From assembly GCA_964354215.1 (NCBI GenBank), contig CAYGYT010000011.1:1-58629 (forward strand): 58,629 bases of DNA, given 5' to 3'. The stretch comes from CAVRZR01 sp964354215. Lineage in GTDB: Bacteria; Actinomycetota; Coriobacteriia; Anaerosomatales; CAVRZR01. Position numbers and translations under genes: made by a program. This document shows, in pieces, positions 33,650 to 42,147 of this stretch. The notes beneath the pieces were generated by a model. It did not search any database, was not told where the DNA came from, and saw only the letters and a list, made by a program, of their open reading frames with translations. Within the stretch, counting starts at the first letter, position 1. Each line of letters starts with the position of its first letter.

Positions 33650-34724
33650 CGCATTCACCAGCAACGGCAGCGGCGAAGCGGTAGCTCAACCGGTCGGCCG
33701 TATCGAGCACACCCACATCGGAGGCCAGGCGGTCCTCGAGGGCATCATGATGCGCGGCAAGTTCAACTGGGCGATCGCCGTGCGCCAGCCCGACGGTGAG
33801 GTTCACCTCGAGGAGCACGACCTCACGTCGGCGGTCTCGGACAAGCCGTGGCTCGGCAAGCCTGTCATCCGCGGCGTGGTCGCCTTCTACGAGACCATAG
33901 TGCTCGCCATGCAGGCGTTCGCCATCTCGGCAGAGTACGCCGGTATGGGCGAAGAGGAAGGTGAGAAGCTCTCGAGCCGCGAGATCTCGATGTCGATGAT
34001 CCTCGGCCTCGTGCTCGCCATCGGCCTGTTCATCGTGGCGCCGGCGCTCGTGACGAACTGGGTAGTCGGTCCTGCAATCGAGCGCCCGTTTGCCTGGAAC
34101 CTCTTTGACGGGGTTCTCCGAGTACTTGCGTTCTTCGCCTACATCTGGGCGATCAGTCGCGTGAAGGACATCCAGCGCGTGTTCGCCTACCACGGCGCCG
34201 AGCACAAGACGATTCACGCATACGAGCATGGCCTGCCGCTCGAAACCGACGTGATCCAGCGCTATGAGACGCTCCACGTGCGCTGTGGAACATCGTTCCT
34301 GCTCATGGTGATGGTCATCGCCCTCGTCGTCTATTCGTTCGTGCCCATGAAGGCGATCCTTGCCGCCGTCGGGCTCGAGGCGCGCTGGGCGGTCACGCTG
34401 CTTGCGATCCTGATCCGCATCGTCTTGCTGCCCCTCATCGCGGGCCTCGCCTACGAGGTCATCAAGTGGGCGGGCCGCATGCCGGACAACCCGGTTGTGA
34501 AGGTCGTGCTCTGGCCCGGCCTTCAGCTGCAACGCATGACCACGCGACCCCCCGAGGATTCGATGGTGGAGATCGCCGTGGCTGCGATGCAGCCGATCAT
34601 CGCGCGCGAGACCCTCGAGAGGCATCGGGCGGCAGGAGAGGACGTCTCGGGCCCCGAGCCGGCAACTGAAGAAGCACGCACGGCACCAGTCAGCGACGCC
34701 GGCGAGCTGCTCGACGCGCTCTAG
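33642..34724 (+). CDS. DUF1385 family membrane protein
   Basis: A 360-residue protein with the DUF1385 hallmark HIGGQAVLEGIMMRGKFNWA at its start, about four membrane segments, and the conserved FAYHGAEHKTIHAYEHGLPL followed by HVRCGTSFLLMVMV. The conserved His/Glu/Cys residues suggest a metal or redox site, but no function is known. It is typically found beside prfA, as here. GTG 33642 overlaps the end of thyX. Confidence 0.9.
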   Translation: MNSAFTSNGSGEAVAQPVGRIEHTHIGGQAVLEGIMMRGKFNWAIAVRQPDGEVHLEEHDLTSAVSDKPWLGKPVIRGVVAFYETIVLAMQAFAISAEYAGMGEEEGEKLSSREISMSMILGLVLAIGLFIVAPALVTNWVVGPAIERPFAWNLFDGVLRVLAFFAYIWAISRVKDIQRVFAYHGAEHKTIHAYEHGLPLETDVIQRYETLHVRCGTSFLLMVMVIALVVYSFVPMKAILAAVGLEARWAVTLLAILIRIVLLPLIAGLAYEVIKWAGRMPDNPVVKVVLWPGLQLQRMTTRPPEDSMVEIAVAAMQPIIARETLERHRAAGEDVSGPEPATEEARTAPVSDAGELLDAL

Positions 34725-34736
34725 CTGGGTCCGCTG

Positions 34737-34742
34737 TACAAT
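34737..34742 (+). promoter_or_regulatory. Candidate -10 element TACAAT for prfA
   Basis: TACAAT preceded by TG lies 49 bp before the prfA ATG, just after the DUF1385 stop. No clear -35 at standard spacing, so an extended -10-like promoter is possible. Confidence 0.4.
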
Positions 34743-34790
34743 GCGTGACTGCTGCGGACGCACGCGTCTGCTTCTCTGATTGGACCTACC

Positions 34791-35858
34791 ATGCGCCAGA
34801 AACTCGAACAGATCCTCGCCTCGTACGAAGCGCTCACGGAGCGCCTCGGAGATCCCACCGTACTCACCGACCAGAAGGAGTACGCGCGCCTCGCCAAGGA
34901 GCATCGTGCCCAGACGCCGCTTGCCGAGAAGGCGCGCGAGTACCTCTCGGCGATCGACGAGCTCGAGTCGGCGAAGGAGATGCTCCGGACCGAGTTCGAC
35001 GCCGATGTGAAGGACATGGCTGCCGAGGAGGTCCACGATATCGAGGCGCGCCTGCCCGCGCTCGAGGACGAGCTCAAGGTGATGCTGCTGCCCGGCGACC
35101 CCAACGACGAGAAGGACATTATCGTCGAGATCCGCGCCGGCGCGGGTGGGGATGAAGCCGCCATCTTCGCGGGAGACCTCCACCGCATGTACACGCGCTA
35201 CGCCGAGTCACAGCGGTGGAAGGTCGAGGACATCGACGCGAGCGAGAGCGAGGCTGGTGGCTTCAAGGAGGTCTCGTTCCGTGTGAAGGGCGACAAGGTG
35301 TATTCGAAGATGAAGTTCGAGTCGGGCGTGCACCGAGTGCAGCGCGTTCCTGCGACCGAGTCCCAGGGGCGCATCCACACCTCCACGGCAACGGTCGCAG
35401 TCCTTCCGGAGGTCGAAGACGTCGAAGTCGAGGTCAACCCCAACGATCTGCGCATAGACGTCTATCGTTCAAGTGGTCCCGGCGGGCAGTCGGTGAACAA
35501 GACCGACTCGGCGGTGCGCATCACGCATCTCCCGACCGGGCTGGTGGTCCAGTCTCAGAACCAGAAGAGCCAGCTCCAGAATCGAGAGGCCGCCATGCGC
35601 GTGTTGCGCGCGCGTCTCTACGAGCAGGAGCTCGAGCGTCAACAGGCCGAACTCGGCGCCCAGCGGCGGAGCCAGATCGGGTCGGGCGATCGCAGCGAGA
35701 AGATCCGCACGTACAACTTCCCCCAGGACCGCGTGACCGACCACCGCATCGGGCTTACCGCGCACAACCTGCCGGCGATCATGATGGGCGAGATCGGCGG
35801 CATCGTCGAAGCGCTTATCGCCGCCGATCGCGCCGAGCGGCTCGCGGTCGCGGTCTAG
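34791..35858 (+). CDS. prfA: Peptide chain release factor 1
   Basis: A 355-residue class I release factor for UAA and UAG. The RF1 stop-codon reading motif is PAT in RVPATESQGRIHTS. The GGQ hydrolysis motif is at 231-233 in SSGPGGQSVNKTDSAVR. Length and order are normal. prmC, whose product methylates the GGQ glutamine, follows 23 bp later. Confidence 0.97.
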   Translation: MRQKLEQILASYEALTERLGDPTVLTDQKEYARLAKEHRAQTPLAEKAREYLSAIDELESAKEMLRTEFDADVKDMAAEEVHDIEARLPALEDELKVMLLPGDPNDEKDIIVEIRAGAGGDEAAIFAGDLHRMYTRYAESQRWKVEDIDASESEAGGFKEVSFRVKGDKVYSKMKFESGVHRVQRVPATESQGRIHTSTATVAVLPEVEDVEVEVNPNDLRIDVYRSSGPGGQSVNKTDSAVRITHLPTGLVVQSQNQKSQLQNREAAMRVLRARLYEQELERQQAELGAQRRSQIGSGDRSEKIRTYNFPQDRVTDHRIGLTAHNLPAIMMGEIGGIVEALIAADRAERLAVAV

Positions 35859-35881
35859 CGCGAGCGCGCCGGGAATCTCAG

Positions 35882-36772
35882 GTGATTGACGAGCGCGTGT
35901 GGACGGTTCGCGAGGCACTCGGGTGGACCGAGGACTACCTCAAGGCAAAGGGTGACGAGGCGCCTCGGCGGAGCGGCGAATGGCTGCTCTCGGCGGCGAC
36001 CGGCCTGTCGCGGCTCGAGCTGTATACGCATTCGGACCGGCCCCTCTCCTCAGAAGAGCGCGCGGTGTTGCGCGAGGGGGTTCGTCGGCGCGCGGAGGGC
36101 GAGCCGCTCCAGTACGTCACGGGAGAGATGCCCTTTCGCCACCTCGTGGTGCGTATCGATGCGGGGGTGCTCATCCCGCGGCCGGAGACCGAAGTGCTCG
36201 TCGACGAGGCCCTGCGTGTCATCTCAGGACTCGAACGTCCGCTCGTGGTCGATCTCTGCACTGGATCCGGGTGCATTGCACTCTCCATCGCGCAGGAGAA
36301 GCCGAGTGCCGAGGTGTGGGCGGTCGACATCTCGAGCGCGGCGTGCGCGTGCACCAGCGGCAACGCCGCGCGCCTTCGACTTTCGGAGCGGGTCCACGTG
36401 CTCGAGGGCGACCTGTTCGGCGCCCTGCCGAGGGAGCTTCGCGGACACGTCGACCTCGTCGTGGCGAATCCGCCGTACGTCCCGAGTGAGGAGATCGCCT
36501 CGCTACCAGCAGAGGTCGGTCGCTTCGAGCCGGCACTCGCGCTCGACGGCGGACCCGACGGTCTGGAGGTTGCCCGGCGCATCTGGGGCGAAGCGCTCGA
36601 GTGGCTCAAGCCCGGCGGCGCGATCGCACTCGAACTCGACGAGCGGCGGGTGCGCGCGGGCGGGCAAGAGATAGTAGAGTGGTACGAAGAGGTCCGGATC
36701 GTTCCGGATCTCGCCGGGAGGGATCGCGTCCTGGTTGCCTTGGCCCCTTCGGCCGGCACGAAGGCGCGATGA
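35882..36772 (+). CDS. prmC: Release factor glutamine N5-methyltransferase
   Basis: A 296-residue SAM-dependent methyltransferase that modifies the GGQ glutamine of release factors. LQYVTGEMPFRHLVVRIDAG, IPRPETEVLV, the SAM site VVDLCTGSGCIALSIA and NPPY at 196-199 are all present. GTG 35882 is the best start; there is no strong ribosome-binding site, and translation may be coupled to prfA. The ATG at 36769 overlapping its stop belongs to the leader of tsaC. Confidence 0.95.
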   Translation: MIDERVWTVREALGWTEDYLKAKGDEAPRRSGEWLLSAATGLSRLELYTHSDRPLSSEERAVLREGVRRRAEGEPLQYVTGEMPFRHLVVRIDAGVLIPRPETEVLVDEALRVISGLERPLVVDLCTGSGCIALSIAQEKPSAEVWAVDISSAACACTSGNAARLRLSERVHVLEGDLFGALPRELRGHVDLVVANPPYVPSEEIASLPAEVGRFEPALALDGGPDGLEVARRIWGEALEWLKPGGAIALELDERRVRAGGQEIVEWYEEVRIVPDLAGRDRVLVALAPSAGTKAR

Positions 36773-36790
36773 CGAAGGAGGCGTTTCAAG

Positions 36791-37438
36791 ATGCCAAAGG
36801 TCTACAGAGTGGATCCGGAGAACCCCAACGCAGAAGTCATCAACCTCGCCGCCACGGTCCTTCGTGACGGCGGGATCATCGTCTTTCCGACCGAGACGGT
36901 CTACGGTCTCGGCGCCCTAGCCGATTCGTGCTTCGGCCCTCACGAGTTGTTCGAGGTCAAGGTCCGACCCAACACCCTCCCGATACCGTTGCTGGTCGAG
37001 ACCGAAGACGCGCTCGATACGTACGGAATCGAGGTGCCCGAATACGCGCACAATCTCGCCCGCGAGTTCTGGCCCGGCGCGATCACGCTCGTCGTCAAAG
37101 CCTCCGACGCCGTGCCGAGGGACTTCCGGGCGCCCGACGGCAGCATCGGTCTGCGCAGCCCCGACCACGAGGTGGTCATGGAGCTCATCCAAGCCGCGGG
37201 CGGGCCACTCTTCGCGACATCGGCCAATACGCACGGCAACCCGGCGCCGAGTTCGTTCGACGAGATGGAGCCTCGGATCATCAGCCACGCCGATGTCGTG
37301 CTCGACGGTGGCGAGACACAGCACCAGATACCGTCCACAGTCGTGGACTGCACAGGTCCTGAGCCGAGAATCGTGCGCGAAGGCGCAATCGAGTCCGAGC
37401 GTGTCATGGCTGCCGCGATGAAGTCGGCCGGAGTCTAG
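36791..37438 (+). CDS. tsaC: Threonylcarbamoyl-AMP synthase (Sua5/YrdC family)
   Basis: A 215-residue YrdC-domain protein making threonylcarbamoyl-AMP for tRNA t6A37. LRDGGIIVFPTETVYGLGA at the start, a K-x-R-type nucleotide region (FEVKVRPNTLPIPLLVE) and FATSANTHGNPAPSSFDEME are characteristic. It is the short form without the Sua5 C-terminal domain. GGAGG lies 8 bp before the ATG. A strong inverted repeat follows the stop. Confidence 0.92.
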   Translation: MPKVYRVDPENPNAEVINLAATVLRDGGIIVFPTETVYGLGALADSCFGPHELFEVKVRPNTLPIPLLVETEDALDTYGIEVPEYAHNLAREFWPGAITLVVKASDAVPRDFRAPDGSIGLRSPDHEVVMELIQAAGGPLFATSANTHGNPAPSSFDEMEPRIISHADVVLDGGETQHQIPSTVVDCTGPEPRIVREGAIESERVMAAAMKSAGV

Positions 37439-37439
37439 C

Positions 37440-37470
37440 GAAGCCTCCGGCACCCGGTGCCGGAGGCTTC
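37440..37470 (+). terminator. Strong inverted repeat after tsaC
   Basis: GAAGCCTCCGGCACC and GGTGCCGGAGGCTTC are perfect complements separated by one base, giving a stem of about 13 bp once the centre opens. It begins 2 bp after the tsaC stop. No U-tract follows, so termination may be Rho-assisted or the hairpin may stabilise the mRNA end. Confidence 0.6.
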
Positions 37471-37502
37471 CCAGGGCTCGCAGCCGCCGCATCCGATTGC
37501 GG

Positions 37503-37508
37503 TACAAT
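37503..37508 (+). promoter_or_regulatory. Candidate -10 element TACAAT for rpiB
   Basis: TACAAT lies 47 bp before the rpiB ATG and downstream of the terminator-like repeat, which is where a new transcription unit should begin. The -35 is not convincing. Confidence 0.4.
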
Positions 37509-37554
37509 CGGCGAGCCTTGGCGTCGACTCGCTCGCTTCTTGGGGGATTCAAGG

Positions 37555-37998
37555 ATGCGCATCATCATCGGCAGCGACCACGCGGGATTCGATCAGAAGG
37601 AAGCCATCAAGGAGCGCTTGATCGAGCAGGGCTACGAAGTCGTCGACGGGGGTGCGTACGACACCGACTCGGTGGACTACCCGGATTTCGCTCGCGTCGT
37701 GGGCACTGCCGTGGCGCACGGCGAGGCCGATCACGGCGTGCTGGTCTGTGGGACCGGCATCGGCATGGCGATCGCGGCGAACAAGATCGATGGCGTTCGT
37801 GCCGCGAACGTGACCGACCCGGAGTTCGCCCGACTCGCACGTGCGCACAACGACGCGAACATCATCACCGTTTCGGGACGCTTCGTTCCAACAGAGCGCA
37901 ACGTCGAGATCGTGGACGTCTTCTTGTCCACGCCGTTCGAACGCGGTCGGCACCAGGGCAGGATCGACAAGATCTCCGCGCTGGAGCGCTGCGACTAG
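37555..37998 (+). CDS. rpiB: Ribose-5-phosphate isomerase B
   Basis: A 147-residue RpiB/LacAB sugar isomerase interconverting ribose 5-phosphate and ribulose 5-phosphate. MRIIIGSDHAGFDQKEAIKE, the catalytic Cys65 in GVLVCGTGIGMAIAANKIDG and ARAHNDANIITVSGR are standard. ATG 37555 has GGGGGATT upstream; an upstream in-frame start adds five residues without support. glyA follows after 54 bp. Confidence 0.95.
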   Translation: MRIIIGSDHAGFDQKEAIKERLIEQGYEVVDGGAYDTDSVDYPDFARVVGTAVAHGEADHGVLVCGTGIGMAIAANKIDGVRAANVTDPEFARLARAHNDANIITVSGRFVPTERNVEIVDVFLSTPFERGRHQGRIDKISALERCD

Positions 37999-38052
37999 GA
38001 ACGCGACTGTGGCCAACTGCACGAGTCACCTCCAGGAAGGAAGCTACTCTCA

Positions 38053-39297
38053 ATGGCCCTGAAGTACCTGCCCACCCAGGATCCCGAGGTCGCCGCGGCT
38101 ATCGAAGGTGAGCTGCAGCGCGAGCGCAACACGATAGAGCTGATCGCCTCGGAGAACTTCACCTCCCCCGCGGTTATGGAGGCCGTTGGCAGTGTGCTCA
38201 CCAACAAGTACGCGGAGGGTCTCCCGGGCAAGCGCTACTACGGCGGATGCGAGTGGGTCGACCGCGTTGAGGATCTTGCGCGCGAGCGCGTGAAGCAGCT
38301 TTTCGGCGCCGAGCACGCCAACGTGCAGCCGCACGCGGGCGCGCAGGCGAACCTGGCCGTGTACTACGCGGCACTCATGCCGGGCGACAAGGTGCTCGGC
38401 ATGAGCCTCGCCCACGGGGGGCATCTCACCCACGGGAGCCCGGTCAACTACTCGGGCCGCTGGTTCGACGTGGTGGCCTACGGACTCGATGAGGACGAGC
38501 GCATCGACTACCCGCAAGTCGAGCGAGTCGCGCGAGAGCATCGTCCCAAGCTCATCATCGCTGGCGCGAGCGCGTACCCGCGCGTCATCGATTTCGAGCG
38601 CTTCGGCGCGATCGCCCGCGAAGTAGGCGCGCTCCTCATGGTCGACATGGCTCACATCGCCGGCCTCGTTGCGACGGGTGCGCACCCCTCGCCGGTACCG
38701 CACGCCGACTTCATAACGTCCACGTCGCACAAGACGCTTCGGGGTCCGCGATCGGGCTTCGTGCTCTGCCGCGCAGAGCACGCTGCGGTACTCGACAAGG
38801 CGGTGTTCCCCGGCATGCAGGGCGGGCCGCTCGAGCACGACATCGCCGGTAAGGCGGTTGCCTTTGGCGAGGCGATGCGCCCCGACTTCGCGATCTACAT
38901 CGACCAGGTTGTGGTGAACGCGAAGGCGATGGGTGCAGCAATGGTCGAGTGCGGGCTCAGGCTCGTGTCGGGCGGCACCGACAACCATCTCGTCCTTGCC
39001 GACCTGCGGCCTGCCAGCATCACGGGCAAGGACGCCGAGGCGTTGCTCGAGCGCGTGGGGATCACGGTCAACAAGAACGCCATTCCCAACGACCCGGAGA
39101 GCCCGTTCGTCACGAGTGGCATCCGCGTCGGCTCACCGGCTATGACAACGCGTGGCTTCACGCAGGGCGAGGCGCACTCGGTCGGATGTCTTATCGCCGA
39201 CGCGATCTTCAACCGCGACGACGAAGCGCGACTGAACGACATCGCGGCCGACGTCCGCGGCCTCCTCGACGCACACCCGCTATACCCTGAGTTGTAG
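38053..39297 (+). CDS. glyA: Serine hydroxymethyltransferase
   Basis: A 414-residue PLP enzyme converting serine and tetrahydrofolate to glycine and methylene-tetrahydrofolate, the folate used by ThyX nearby. TIELIASENFTSPAVMEA and KRYYGGCEWVDRVEDLAR are typical. Lys227 in TSTSHKTLRGPRSGF holds the cofactor. GGAAGGAAG precedes the ATG. Confidence 0.97.
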   Translation: MALKYLPTQDPEVAAAIEGELQRERNTIELIASENFTSPAVMEAVGSVLTNKYAEGLPGKRYYGGCEWVDRVEDLARERVKQLFGAEHANVQPHAGAQANLAVYYAALMPGDKVLGMSLAHGGHLTHGSPVNYSGRWFDVVAYGLDEDERIDYPQVERVAREHRPKLIIAGASAYPRVIDFERFGAIAREVGALLMVDMAHIAGLVATGAHPSPVPHADFITSTSHKTLRGPRSGFVLCRAEHAAVLDKAVFPGMQGGPLEHDIAGKAVAFGEAMRPDFAIYIDQVVVNAKAMGAAMVECGLRLVSGGTDNHLVLADLRPASITGKDAEALLERVGITVNKNAIPNDPESPFVTSGIRVGSPAMTTRGFTQGEAHSVGCLIADAIFNRDDEARLNDIAADVRGLLDAHPLYPEL

Positions 39298-39318
39298 GAC
39301 AGAGAGGAGACGCGCGCG

Positions 39319-39966
39319 ATGACCGGCCCCGTCCCGTACGAGAATGTCATGGTGATGGACCACCCGCTCATCCAGCACAAACTCTCGATCCTGCGTGACA
39401 TCAAGACCGGCGCCAAGGAGTTCCGCGAACTCGTCAAGGAGCTCGCGATGCTCATGGCCTACGAGGCGACGAGGGACTTCCAGCTCGTCGAGACGACCGT
39501 CACAACGCCGGTCACGGACGCGAAGACCTACGTGCTCGCGGGCAAGAAGGTTGCCGTGATCCCGATCCTCCGTGCCGGTCTGGGCATGGTCGAGGGCATC
39601 CTCGAACTCATTCCCGCGGCCAAAGTCGGTCACGTCGGCCTGTATCGCGACCCGGAGACGCTCAGGCCGGTCGAGTACTACTGCAAGCTTCCCGAGGACA
39701 TCGGCGAGCGCGATATCCTCATCGTCGACCCCATGCTCGCGACCGGCGGCTCGGCTGCGGCGGCCGTGCAGTTCCTGCGCGACCGCGGCGCCAGGCACAT
39801 CAACCTGCTCGTGCTCATCGCCGCGCCCGAGGGCATCAGTGAGGTCGTGAACTGTTGCCAGGACATCCGCATCTACTGCTGCGCCGTCGACAGCTACCTC
39901 AACGACCACGGCTACATCGTCCCGGGCCTGGGCGACGCCGGCGACCGGCTTTTCGGCACGAAGTAG
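39319..39966 (+). CDS. upp: Uracil phosphoribosyltransferase
   Basis: A 215-residue salvage enzyme making UMP from uracil and PRPP. VMVMDHPLIQHKLSILRD, VAVIPILRAGLGMVEGIL and the PRPP loop DPMLATGGSAAAAV are present, and the C-terminal GDAGDRLFGTK is standard. The ATG has GAGGAG upstream. An ATG a few codons later is an alternative start, but this is the usual length. Confidence 0.96.
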   Translation: MTGPVPYENVMVMDHPLIQHKLSILRDIKTGAKEFRELVKELAMLMAYEATRDFQLVETTVTTPVTDAKTYVLAGKKVAVIPILRAGLGMVEGILELIPAAKVGHVGLYRDPETLRPVEYYCKLPEDIGERDILIVDPMLATGGSAAAAVQFLRDRGARHINLLVLIAAPEGISEVVNCCQDIRIYCCAVDSYLNDHGYIVPGLGDAGDRLFGTK

Positions 39967-39976
39967 GAGCGCGACT

Positions 39977-40489
39977 ATGCCACGCCCCTCGTGGGACGAG
40001 TACTTCATGTCCATCGCCGAGCAGGTCTCGGGTCGCTCTACCTGCCTGCGTCGACACACGGGTGCCGTGCTCGTGAAGGACAAGCGCATCCTTGCGACCG
40101 GCTACAACGGGGTCCCGGCAGGGCTTCGGCACTGCGAGGAGGTCGGCTGCCTGCGCGAACAGCGCGGCATCGCATCCGGGTCACATCACGAGCTCTGCCG
40201 CGGTATCCACGCCGAGCAGAACGCCGTCATCCAGGCCGCTCGGCACGGCATCACCATCGATCGATCGATCGCGTACTGCACGCATCAACCGTGCGTCCTG
40301 TGTGCCAAGATCCTCATCAACGCCGGTGTCACGGAGATCGTGTACCGAGACTCGTACCCGGACCCGCTGTCTGAGGAACTTCTCGCCGAGGCGGGAGTCG
40401 TTCCTCGGCGGCTGGCACGGGATGTGCCCGCCGCAGGGTCGGCTGCAGCGCACGAACCTGCCTCCGAATCGGAAGCTGCCGGCCTGTGA
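39977..40489 (+). CDS. dCMP deaminase (ComEB-type)
   Basis: A 170-residue zinc deaminase. HAEQNA (His78, Glu80) and the Cys pair in HQPCVLCAKILINAGV form the zinc site. RSTCLRRHTGAVLVKDKRIL and GYNGVPAGLRHC are typical of dCMP deaminase, which makes dUMP, the ThyX substrate. A C-terminal Ala/Glu tail (about 150-170) is not conserved. The stop overlaps the next start (GTGA). Confidence 0.92.
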   Translation: MPRPSWDEYFMSIAEQVSGRSTCLRRHTGAVLVKDKRILATGYNGVPAGLRHCEEVGCLREQRGIASGSHHELCRGIHAEQNAVIQAARHGITIDRSIAYCTHQPCVLCAKILINAGVTEIVYRDSYPDPLSEELLAEAGVVPRRLARDVPAAGSAAAHEPASESEAAGL

Positions 40490-41586
40490 GCACCAGGCAC
40501 TACCTCGTGCTGATCGCGATCGCCGCGGTCGTCACGGTGATCCTCACGCCGCTCGCTCGTCGGCTCGGTCTCAAGTACGGGGTCGTCGCTCGTCCCGGCG
40601 GGCGGAGCGTCCACAAGGGCGAGGTCGCTCGGGTCGGCGGAGCCGCCATGTTCGCGGGGGTTTCCGTTGCGCTTCTTGCGCAGCTGGTCGGCGAACGCTA
40701 CCTGGGCTGGGGCGGCGCGATGCTCTCCGACGGAACCTCCCTTGGCGGCGTCTACCTGTCGTTCGTGGCAATCTTCACGGTTGGTCTCATTGACGACATC
40801 GTGGGACTCACCGCGTTGCCCAAGTTCGCCGGGCAGCTCGTCGCCGCCGGCATCGCAGTCGCCGCGGGCCTGCGCATCGAGTACTTCGGGAGTCCCTTCG
40901 GCGGCGGGCTTGTGGCGCTTGGCGTGCTTGGAATCCCCATCACGCTCATCTACTTCACGGGTTTCACGAACGTCATCAACCTCATCGACGGACTCGACGG
41001 GCTTGCGGCGGGCATCACCGCGATCGCGGCGACGAGCCTGCTCGTCTTGGCGGCGCAGGGGAACCACTTCGTTGCGGCCGGGCTGGCGGCGGCGCTCGTC
41101 GGTGCGTGCCTGGGCTTCCTTCGGTACAACTTCTACCCGGCGTCCATCTTCATGGGCGATTCGGGGTCGAACTTCCTCGGCTTCGCTCTCGCGGCGGTCT
41201 CACTTCTCGGCGTGATGAAGACCGTGGCGGCGATCGCTCTGGTCGTGCCGCTGCTCATCATCGGCGTGCCGATCTTCGACACGGCTTCGGCGATCGTCCG
41301 GCGCATGCGAAGTGGCCGGCCCATCCAGGAGGCCGATACGGGTCACATCCACCACCGACTGCTCGGGCGAGGCTTCGATCAGCGTCAGACCGTCATCATC
41401 ATCTACATCTGGTCGATCGCGCTCGCGCTGGGGGCCTACGCCGTTCGCTACGCTCCGGGCTTCGTCAAGCTGCTCACGTTCGCGGTGCTCGCGATACTGT
41501 CGGGTTTCATGGCGTATTGGCTCGGTCTCTACGAGTCCGCGCACCACCACGACGGGTCAAGCGAGGAGGGTGGCGGATCGGGCTAG
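40486..41586 (+). CDS. Undecaprenyl-phosphate sugar-1-phosphate transferase (WecA/TagO family)
   Basis: A 366-residue membrane enzyme with about ten to eleven helices. The family motifs are GRSVHKGEVARVGGAAMF, FTVGLIDDIVGLTALPKF, GFTNVINLIDGLDGLAAG, FMGDSGSNFLGF and HIHHRLLGRGF. The HIHHR motif separates WecA/TagO from MraY. It starts wall or surface glycopolymers by loading GlcNAc-1-P or a similar sugar phosphate on undecaprenyl phosphate. It may serve the polysaccharide region about 9 kb downstream. GTG 40486 overlaps the deaminase. Confidence 0.92.
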   Translation: MSTRHYLVLIAIAAVVTVILTPLARRLGLKYGVVARPGGRSVHKGEVARVGGAAMFAGVSVALLAQLVGERYLGWGGAMLSDGTSLGGVYLSFVAIFTVGLIDDIVGLTALPKFAGQLVAAGIAVAAGLRIEYFGSPFGGGLVALGVLGIPITLIYFTGFTNVINLIDGLDGLAAGITAIAATSLLVLAAQGNHFVAAGLAAALVGACLGFLRYNFYPASIFMGDSGSNFLGFALAAVSLLGVMKTVAAIALVVPLLIIGVPIFDTASAIVRRMRSGRPIQEADTGHIHHRLLGRGFDQRQTVIIIYIWSIALALGAYAVRYAPGFVKLLTFAVLAILSGFMAYWLGLYESAHHHDGSSEEGGGSG

Positions 41587-41615
41587 GCGACGCGGGAGAT
41601 GGCCCTTAGCCTACC

Positions 41616-41644
41616 TTGTCCGGTCTCGGCCCTTCGTGTACGAT
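41616..41644 (+). promoter_or_regulatory. Candidate promoter of the ATP synthase operon
   Basis: TTGTCC (41616-41621), exactly 17 bp, then TACGAT (41639-41644). It lies in the only gap (186 bp) before atpI, 130 bp upstream of its start. Confidence 0.6.
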
Positions 41645-41772
41645 AAGCGCGCTTTCCGTCCCCCCGGTAGCAATCCTCGTGTTCTCGCGCGCCGCGCGTC
41701 GTCTCGCGCACGCTCTTCTACACATCCCGGGGCGGTGGAGCAGGGCCGGTTTGTGATCGAGCAGCCGGAGGG

Positions 41773-42114
41773 GTGCTGGTTCTGAGCGCAGGCGTTGTCA
41801 ATAGCCTCACGGCGCTGTTCGCACAGCCGGTCTTCGCTGTGCTTCTCGGCATCGCTCTTGGTGTGGGCCTTCTCGCCGCTTCGCACGCGAGCTTCCGCCT
41901 GATGAGCGCCGAGAATCCGGGCGCCGGCCTCGCGCTTGTGGCTCTCCTGCTGTTCGCTCGAATGGGCTTTGTAGTCCTCGTGCTGTGGGCGTATCACACG
42001 TTCTGCATCGCTGGCTTCGTGCCGTTCGCGACAGGCTTCGCGGGCGGCTTTCTCGTCTCGTACGGAATCGAGCTCGCCCGGTACGCGGGCGTGCTGCGTA
42101 CTCGGACTCGGTAG
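41773..42114 (+). CDS. atpI: AtpI-like small membrane protein of the ATP synthase operon
   Basis: A 113-residue hydrophobic protein with four membrane segments (about 15-35, 45-60, 62-80, 83-102), directly before atpB. The arrangement and topology match ATP synthase protein I, which helps c-ring assembly or Mg2+ supply in other bacteria. Sequence conservation in this family is low, so the name rests mainly on position and topology. GTG 41773 has GGAGGGG close upstream. Confidence 0.72.
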   Translation: MLVLSAGVVNSLTALFAQPVFAVLLGIALGVGLLAASHASFRLMSAENPGAGLALVALLLFARMGFVVLVLWAYHTFCIAGFVPFATGFAGGFLVSYGIELARYAGVLRTRTR

Positions 42115-42147
42115 ACACGCCGAGCGGCGAAGGAGGGCGATACCTGG

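Noticed and set aside
36769..36790. ATG 36769 overlapping the prmC stop as the start of tsaC or a separate gene
   Set aside because: It is out of frame with tsaC, and the GGAGG within it is correctly spaced for ATG 36791.
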